Positions 58,355 to 64,000 of a stretch of 64,000 bases of DNA are shown here, in pieces (the stretch's first letter is position 1; each line of letters starts with the position of its first letter). Both the position numbers and the translations under genes were made by a program. The notes below the pieces were generated by a model that was not told the DNA's origin, searched no databases, and saw only the letters and a program-made list of their open reading frames with translations. The stretch is from Streptococcus mutans (GTDB taxonomy: Bacteria > Bacillota > Bacilli > Lactobacillales > Streptococcaceae): contig NZ_AP019720.1 in the NCBI RefSeq assembly GCF_006739205.1, positions 1,178,001-1,242,000 of the forward strand, written 5' to 3'.

Positions 58355-59652
58355 CTCTTTTCATTAGCCTTACTAGAAGGTTTTTCAATCTTCTTGCCTT
58401 CTTTTAAATTCTTATCTGGATTAGAAATAATAGTTTGTCCTTTATCAAGACCAGATGAAATTTCTTGCGATTTAGCATCAGCATTTCCAACAGCAACCTC
58501 TTTTTTCAAAACTTTAGAATTCGTTTTATCATAAACCCAGACATAGTTTTTATTGTCTTTTGTAACCAGTGCTGAATTAGGAATAACTAGACTCTTATTG
58601 CCATTGACTACCTCTACAGATACCGTGAAGCCTTGTTTTAAGTCTCCTATATCACTTGTCAAATCAACTTTATAGTTATAAGCGGCTGAATTTGAAGAAG
58701 AGCCGCTTCCAGATGAATCAGCCGCTTGAGACTGACTGCTTTGATCCTGATTAGGATAATTAGAAATATAAGAAATTTTTCCTGACCATTTCTTATTACC
58801 ATAAACCTTAGATTTAATGCTAACTTCTTGGCCCACTTTGATATTAGCCAAGTCATATTCAGTTAAGGTGCCTTGGATTTGTAATTTACCTTCACTGGTA
58901 ATATGAACAAGAGCTTTGCTGGTTTTACCAGAGGGATCAACATCATTATTAACTTCAGCAACTGTTCCTGTCACCTCACTATTAACCGAAGTATCATCTA
59001 GAGCTTTTTGAGCCTTATTAACTTCATCTTGTGCATTGGCTTGTGCATCATACAAATCTTGCAGCTGCTGATCTGATGATACAGAGTTTACTGGGGTAAT
59101 AGCAGCGGCACTTGAACTTCCCAGCGCATTCGTATTATTCATATTATAGCCACTATTAAAAGAATTGCTATTTCCACTGCCAGAATTACTGCTAGAATTT
59201 CCTACGTTGGATCCGCTGTCATAAGAACTATCTTGTGATGGCAGCGTACCATAAGTTTTATAATTTGTAATTTGACGGTTAACCTTATCTAGATTCCTGA
59301 CTGCTTGATCATAAGCTGCTTGCGCAGTACTATTATCATACTGAACCAATTGTTGACCAGCAGTAACTTGATCTCCTGCAGACACCATAACCTTAGGATT
59401 GGTTCCCTTGTTACTATCATAATAGACATACTGTTCCGATTCAGACTTAACAGTTCCTGACAGCAAAGTTGAAGAGGCAATCGTTCCTTCTTTGACTTTG
59501 ACTGTTTGATAACCAACATTATTTGATGATGTTTGGCTTATTTGCTGTAATCTAGCCCAAATAAGGCCTAATACTATCAAAATAGCTGCAAAACTACCGC
59601 CAATAATCCAGCCTTTCTTCTTTCTGGTCATTTTCTCTTTTCTTTTTGGCAT
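58351..59652 (-). CDS. Efflux adaptor (membrane-fusion protein) of the MacB-type system
   Basis: A 433-residue extracellular adaptor with one N-terminal membrane helix (GWIIGGSFAAILIVLGLIW), a biotinyl-lipoyl-like half motif (GTIASSTLLSGTV), a coiled-coil hairpin (AQAAYDQAVRNLDKVNRQI and DAQANAQDEVNKAQKALDD) and a beta-barrel (VSIKSKVYGNKKWSGKISYI). Two low-complexity Ser/Gly/Asn runs interrupt it, one at the tip of the hairpin (about 143-190) and one inside the beta domain. I start at ATG 59652 (MPKRKEK) behind GGAGGG; an ATG 33 bases earlier has no site. First gene of the operon. Confidence 0.87.
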   Translation of the reverse strand: MPKRKEKMTRKKKGWIIGGSFAAILIVLGLIWARLQQISQTSSNNVGYQTVKVKEGTIASSTLLSGTVKSESEQYVYYDSNKGTNPKVMVSAGDQVTAGQQLVQYDNSTAQAAYDQAVRNLDKVNRQITNYKTYGTLPSQDSSYDSGSNVGNSSSNSGSGNSNSFNSGYNMNNTNALGSSSAAAITPVNSVSSDQQLQDLYDAQANAQDEVNKAQKALDDTSVNSEVTGTVAEVNNDVDPSGKTSKALVHITSEGKLQIQGTLTEYDLANIKVGQEVSIKSKVYGNKKWSGKISYISNYPNQDQSSQSQAADSSGSGSSSNSAAYNYKVDLTSDIGDLKQGFTVSVEVVNGNKSLVIPNSALVTKDNKNYVWVYDKTNSKVLKKEVAVGNADAKSQEISSGLDKGQTIISNPDKNLKEGKKIEKPSSKANEKR

Positions 59653-59712
59653 AAATCTTCTCCCTCCTATTTTTCTCTTTATCATACCTCAAAGTAAAGT
59701 CAAGAGCCTTAC

Positions 59713-59760
59713 ATTATTAAAGTTAAAACTTACAAAATTGTAAGTTTTAACTTTAATAAT
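59713..59760. repeat. Long perfect A+T-rich palindrome
   Basis: Two 23-base perfectly complementary arms (59713-59735 and 59738-59760) with a 2-base centre, 61 bases upstream of the adaptor start. On the minus strand TTGACT follows between it and the gene. It could be an operator pair, a cruciform or a relic of an inverted insertion; there is no U-tract. Confidence 0.85.
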
Positions 59761-59917
59761 AAAGAACAACGCTTATTGTCTTAAGGCTATAATACAAATA
59801 TACAGCCTTTTATCTCTTTTGTCAAGTTTTTCTTGTATTTTTTATATGTCAATTAATCAGCAATCAGCTTATACTGCTCCTCATTTAAACAAGATCGTTT
59901 GTCATCTTACTTACATC

Positions 59918-59944
59918 AAAAAAGATGGATATCTCCATCTTTTT
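59918..59944 (-). terminator. carB terminator
   Basis: AAAAAAGATGGA (59918-59929) and TCCATCTTTTT (59934-59944) with a 4-base loop; T-run on both strands. It lies 7 bases past the carB stop. Confidence 0.88.
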
Positions 59945-59951
59945 ATTCTGA

Positions 59952-62900
59952 TTATATAGCTTGTGTAATAAAACCTCGGCTTTCAAGAACCCTTACCATG
60001 GCATCTGCTGTGTCAAGCGCAGTAAAAAGTGGTACACCATGTTCAATGGCAGAGCTGCGAATAGCCGCACCATCTTCATCAAAGGTACGTTTGTTGCCAA
60101 CTGTATTAATAATAGCTTGTACTTTACCAGATCGAACATAGGCAGGAATGTCATTGTTATCATCTTCACCCAATTTATTAACAAGGACTGCTTCTAAATT
60201 GTTTTCTGCAAAGAATTTAGCGGTACCTTCCGTGGCTAAAATACTGTAACCAATATTTGAGAAGCGACGTGCTAACGCCAATGCTTCTTCTTTAGTATCA
60301 TCAGCAATGGTAAAAATGACATTACCAAAAGCAGGAAGGTGGAAATAAGATGCTTCAAAAGCTTTATAAAGCGCTTTTTCAAGAGTTGAATCAGTCCCCA
60401 TGACTTCGCCTGTAGATTTCATCTCAGGTCCTAAAAGACTGTCAACCTTAGCTAACTTGGTGAAGGAAAAGACTGGAGCTTTAACATGAACATTTTGACT
60501 TTCTGGATAAAGGCCATCCTTATAGCCAAGTTCAGTCAGACTGCTTCCTAAAATCAATTTAGTAGCAATTTGTGCCATTGGTATATCTGTCACTTTAGAT
60601 AAAAACGGTACTGTTCGACTGGCACGCGGATTAACTTCAATAACATAAACGGTTTCGTCTTTGATGACAAACTGAATATTCATCATCCCGATACAGTTTA
60701 GTCCGATAGCCAAGCGTTTTGTATAATCTGCAATGGTTGCCTGAACTTCTTTTGAAAGAGTTTGCGGTGGATAGACAGCCATAGAATCTCCTGAGTGGAC
60801 ACCGGCACGCTCAATATGTTCCATAATGCCGGGAATAAGAACGTCCTTACCGTCAGAAATGGCATCTACCTCACATTCACTGCCGACTAAATAAGAATCA
60901 ACCAAGACAGGATGATCAGGACTGGCCTTTACAGCTGTTCGCATGTAAGAGCGTAAATCGTTTTCATTTTCAACAATTTCCATAGCACGTCCTCCAAGAA
61001 CGTAAGACGGGCGAACAAGCACTGGAAAACCAATTTTACGAGCCGAAACGACCGCCTCTTCTTCATTTGTTGCTGTTTGTCCCGGCGGCTGAGGAATATT
61101 TAAATCTTTTAAAGCCTGCTCGAAAAGATCACGGTCTTCTGCACGGTCAAGATCAGCTACTTGCGTACCCAGAATTGTCACACCAGCATGCGATAATGGT
61201 TCTGCCAAGTTGATAGCTGTTTGTCCGCCAAACTGAACAATGACACCTTTAGGTTGCTCCAACTCAATTACATTCATAACATCTTCAAAAGTTAGCGGTT
61301 CAAAATAAAGTTTATCAGAAACTGAAAAATCTGTTGAAACGGTCTCAGGATTGGAATTCATAATAATAGCTTCATAACCTGCGTTTTGAATGGCTTTGAC
61401 AGAATGAACTGTCGCATAATCAAATTCAACTCCCTGTCCGATACGAATCGGACCTGAACCCAAAACAATGACGGATTCTTTTTCTGATTTGATGGACTCA
61501 TTTTCCCATTCGTAAGTCGAGTAGAAATAAGGTGTTGCAGATTCAAATTCAGCCGCACAAGTATCAACCATCTTATAAACAGGAATTATCTTGTTGTCAA
61601 GACGAAGCTTGCGAACAGCGTCTGCTGTCATCTGCCAGATATCAGCAATTTTTCGATCAGCAAAACCATTGTGCTTAGCTTCTTTGAGAATAGCAATATC
61701 ACCAACCTTGGCTGCTAATTCTGTTTCAATTTCAAAGATATGCAAGAGCTTATCAAGAAAGAAAAGATCAATTTTTGTTAAATCCGACAGTTCCTCAATG
61801 GAATATCCACGACGAATGGCTTCAGAAAGATAGAAAAGACGATCATCTTGAGCCTTAACAATTTTGGCTACCAAAGCGTCGTCACTAACATTGGTAAGCT
61901 CTGGCATCTCATTATGGTAAACACCGATTTCAAGGGAACGGCAAGCTTTGAGAAGACTTTCTTCAATATTACGCCCAATAGCCATGACTTCACCAGTCGC
62001 CTTCATCTGTGTTCCAAGACGACGTTCACCATGTTCAAATTTATCAAATGGAAAACGCGGAATCTTAGCCACTACATAGTCCAAAGCTGGTTCAAACATG
62101 GCATAAGTTGTCCCCGTAACTGGATTAATCATCTCATCCAGAGTTAAACCAACAGCGATTTTGGCAGCTAATTTAGCGATAGGGTAGCCAGTTGCTTTAG
62201 AAGCTAGAGCTGATGAACGTGAGACACGTGGATTAACCTCAATGACATAGTATTTAAAGCTATGCGGATCCAGAGCCAGCTGTACATTACAACCACCTTC
62301 AATCTTAAGGGCACGAATAATTTTTAAACTAGCATCACGCAGCATTTGATTTTCGATATCTGAAAGTGTCTGCGTTGGCGCAAAAACGATAGAATCCCCT
62401 GTATGAATACCAACTGGATCAAAATTTTCCATGTTACAGACAACTAGAGCATTATCTGCACTGTCTCTCATAACTTCATATTCAATTTCCTTAAAGCCAG
62501 CAATAGAACGCTCAATCAGACATTGCGTTACAGGTGACAGTTTGAGACCATTTTCAGCAATTTCACGAAGTTCTTTCTCATCTGCACACATACCGCCGCC
62601 TGTGCCGCCAAGAGTAAATGCCGGACGAACAATGACTGGATAGCCAATCTTAGCAGCAAATGCAACAGCTTCGTCAACGCTATTAACAATATCAGATTCT
62701 GGAATAGGCTGTTCTAAATCTTCCATCAATTGCTTGAAAAGATCGCGATCTTCAGCCTGATCAATAGCAGACAGCTTGGTTCCTAAAAGTTCAACACCCA
62801 ACTCATCAAGAATCCCAGCTCTTGATAATTCCATCGCCATATTAAGACCTGTCTGTCCACCAAGAGTTGGCAGTATTGCATCGGGACGTTCTTTTCTTAA

Positions 62901-63131
62901 AATTCGAGTTACAAATTCAATAGTGATAGGTTCAATATAGACCTTATCTGCAATTTCTTTATCTGTCATGATTGTCGCTGGGTTTGAATTGACCAGAACA
63001 ACACTATAGCCTTCTTCTTTTAAAGCAAGACAGGCTTGGGTTCCTGCATAATCAAATTCAGCAGCCTGTCCAATGATAATTGGACCAGAACCAATTACCA
63101 TAATTTTTTTAATATCTGTACGTTTAGGCAT
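59952..63131 (-). CDS. carB: Carbamoyl-phosphate synthase large subunit
   Basis: Makes carbamoyl phosphate for pyrimidines and arginine from bicarbonate, ATP and ammonia from CarA. At 1059 residues it has both ATP-grasp halves: the first from [26 protein letters not shown], the second from [24 protein letters not shown] near residue 555. The MGS-like allosteric domain lies after about 930 ([21 protein letters not shown]). No Shine-Dalgarno is visible before ATG 63131; a structured 179-base spacer separates it from carA. Confidence 0.97.
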   Translation of the reverse strand: MPKRTDIKKIMVIGSGPIIIGQAAEFDYAGTQACLALKEEGYSVVLVNSNPATIMTDKEIADKVYIEPITIEFVTRILRKERPDAILPTLGGQTGLNMAMELSRAGILDELGVELLGTKLSAIDQAEDRDLFKQLMEDLEQPIPESDIVNSVDEAVAFAAKIGYPVIVRPAFTLGGTGGGMCADEKELREIAENGLKLSPVTQCLIERSIAGFKEIEYEVMRDSADNALVVCNMENFDPVGIHTGDSIVFAPTQTLSDIENQMLRDASLKIIRALKIEGGCNVQLALDPHSFKYYVIEVNPRVSRSSALASKATGYPIAKLAAKIAVGLTLDEMINPVTGTTYAMFEPALDYVVAKIPRFPFDKFEHGERRLGTQMKATGEVMAIGRNIEESLLKACRSLEIGVYHNEMPELTNVSDDALVAKIVKAQDDRLFYLSEAIRRGYSIEELSDLTKIDLFFLDKLLHIFEIETELAAKVGDIAILKEAKHNGFADRKIADIWQMTADAVRKLRLDNKIIPVYKMVDTCAAEFESATPYFYSTYEWENESIKSEKESVIVLGSGPIRIGQGVEFDYATVHSVKAIQNAGYEAIIMNSNPETVSTDFSVSDKLYFEPLTFEDVMNVIELEQPKGVIVQFGGQTAINLAEPLSHAGVTILGTQVADLDRAEDRDLFEQALKDLNIPQPPGQTATNEEEAVVSARKIGFPVLVRPSYVLGGRAMEIVENENDLRSYMRTAVKASPDHPVLVDSYLVGSECEVDAISDGKDVLIPGIMEHIERAGVHSGDSMAVYPPQTLSKEVQATIADYTKRLAIGLNCIGMMNIQFVIKDETVYVIEVNPRASRTVPFLSKVTDIPMAQIATKLILGSSLTELGYKDGLYPESQNVHVKAPVFSFTKLAKVDSLLGPEMKSTGEVMGTDSTLEKALYKAFEASYFHLPAFGNVIFTIADDTKEEALALARRFSNIGYSILATEGTAKFFAENNLEAVLVNKLGEDDNNDIPAYVRSGKVQAIINTVGNKRTFDEDGAAIRSSAIEHGVPLFTALDTADAMVRVLESRGFITQAI

Positions 63132-63310
63132 TTATAAGATATTAAGGGCGTTAAGTAGACATAGCAAAAATAGGAAACCGTCCGACGACGCTCGCGTCTA
63201 GGATGTGTTTACTTTTTTGCAAAGTCCACAGCTCGTATTCAGTTAAGCAAATACGAGAACTTGCCCTTCTCCTTTCTTTCATTAATCGTCTCTCTAGACA
63301 ACATTAAATA
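63132..63310 (-). repeat. Structured carA-carB spacer
   Basis: Contains a perfect stem CTCGTATT (63232-63239) / AATACGAG (63250-63257) and GACGC/GCGTC (63187-63198). Blocks GTTTCCT, TTTTTGCT, TGTC and TATCTTA lie before carB. The galT-galE spacer has the same 3' blocks, and the msmG-gtfA spacer shares the GCGTCGT.GGA block. Confidence 0.55.
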
Positions 63311-64000
63311 TCACTTGCTAGCTTTTTCCAATTGAAAAGCATCAATTAATTCTAAAAATTCATCAAAGAGATAAGAAGCGTCATGTGGCCCTGGCGCAGC
63401 ATCTGGATGATACTGAACAGAGAAAGCGGGGTAGTATCGATGACGTACACCTTCAATTGATTTATCATTAATTTCTTCGTGCGTAATAATAAGCTCCTCT
63501 GGTAAATTATCACGCGAAACAGCATAACCATGATTTTGACTGGTAAAATCAATACGTCCTGTTGCAATTTCACGCACCGCATGATTAAAACCACGATGAC
63601 CGAATTTCATCTTGTAGGTACTGGCACCATTTGCCAAACTAAAAAGTTGATGCCCCATACAAATACCAAAAATTGGAATTTTACCTTGTACACCACGAAT
63701 CATCTCTAAAGCTTCCGGAACATCTTGAGGATTTCCCGGTCCATTTGACAGCATGATACCATCTGGGTTTAAATTTAAAATCTCTTGAGCCGTCGTATTA
63801 TAAGGAACAACAGTTACATTACAATTACGTTTTGAAAATTCACGTAAGATAGAATGTTTCAGTCCGAAATCAACCAAAACAATATTTTTCCCAACACCCG
63901 GAGCTGGATAAGCGGTTTTAGTTGATACCTGTTCAATATTATTTGTTGGAAGAACAGTCGCACGTAATTGATCTTGTAGATGCTCAATAGAATCACCCTC
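63311..64000 (-). CDS. carA: Carbamoyl-phosphate synthase small subunit (N-terminal part outside window)
   Basis: Glutamine amidotransferase that feeds ammonia to CarB. The frame is open to the window edge, giving 229 residues of the C-terminal part. The catalytic Cys is in GICMGHQL and the His/Glu side of the triad in [16 protein letters not shown]. The upstream residues ([20 protein letters not shown]) continue the linker, so the gene extends beyond 64000. First of carA-carB here; in S. mutans the pyrimidine genes lie further upstream. Confidence 0.95.
   Translation of the reverse strand, partial: EGDSIEHLQDQLRATVLPTNNIEQVSTKTAYPAPGVGKNIVLVDFGLKHSILREFSKRNCNVTVVPYNTTAQEILNLNPDGIMLSNGPGNPQDVPEALEMIRGVQGKIPIFGICMGHQLFSLANGASTYKMKFGHRGFNHAVREIATGRIDFTSQNHGYAVSRDNLPEELIITHEEINDKSIEGVRHRYYPAFSVQYHPDAAPGPHDASYLFDEFLELIDAFQLEKASK

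Noticed and set aside
63352..63594. Second minus-strand frame inside carA
   Set aside because: Out-of-frame shadow of the amidotransferase domain.

Overview
The window reads as a chromosomal segment of Streptococcus mutans or a very close relative. The basis is low G+C streptococcal coding sequence, a 1462-residue GtfD-type glucosyltransferase, a complete multiple-sugar-metabolism (msm) cluster in the order msmR / aga-msmEFG-gtfA-msmK-dexB, the divergent galR / galKTE locus, a fruRKI operon and an rcrRP pair. Almost all genes lie on the minus strand. Recognition of the species is from memory of these loci, not from a search. I see no rRNA, tRNA or CRISPR array.

Layout. 1-1.5 kb: RcrP (partial) and RcrR behind a strong promoter overlapped by two operator-like inverted repeats. 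1.8-4.3 kb (+): preQ1 riboswitch, terminator and queCDEF. 4.4-12 kb: a small membrane protein, gdhA with a CodY-box-like element inside its promoter, a DUF308 membrane protein and gtfD with a VicR-box match upstream. 12-17 kb: an AEC transporter and a heterodimeric ABC exporter, followed by a decayed GNAT acetyltransferase gene. 17-22.3 kb: a five-gene operon (DUF1149, DegV, dapB, cca, Uup-like ABC-F). 22.4-25.4 kb: a TetR regulator and an ABC-2 transporter, each promoter carrying the same palindromic operator. 25.4-27.3 kb: a PAP2 phosphatase and a beta-lactamase-fold serine hydrolase. 27.5-32.5 kb: gal locus. 32.6-43.3 kb: msm locus. 43.5-44.9 kb: a decayed IS3-family element. 44.8-49.2 kb: metE-metF with MET boxes upstream. 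49.3-53 kb: fruRKI. 53-56 kb: ferredoxin-NADP reductase, trmD, rimM, khpA, rpsP. 56.4-59.7 kb: a MacB-type ABC efflux system with its adaptor. 59.9-64 kb: carB and partial carA.

Functionally the window is rich in sugar capture. GtfD builds extracellular glucan from sucrose. The Msm transporter imports raffinose-type and isomalto-oligosaccharides. Aga, GtfA and DexB split them inside the cell, the galactose enters the Leloir enzymes GalK-GalT-GalE, and fructose is taken up by FruI and phosphorylated again by FruK. cre-like sites sit at the aga and fruR promoters. Nitrogen and one-carbon genes (gdhA, metE, metF, dapB, carAB) are interspersed.

No wholly new biological system is evident. The most rewarding unusual features are these: an IS inserted precisely into the loop of the metF terminator with the stop codon as target duplication; a related structured spacer inside three different operons; a FruR start that seems to use AUU; a long perfect A+T palindrome upstream of the MacB-type operon; and several well-placed regulator boxes.
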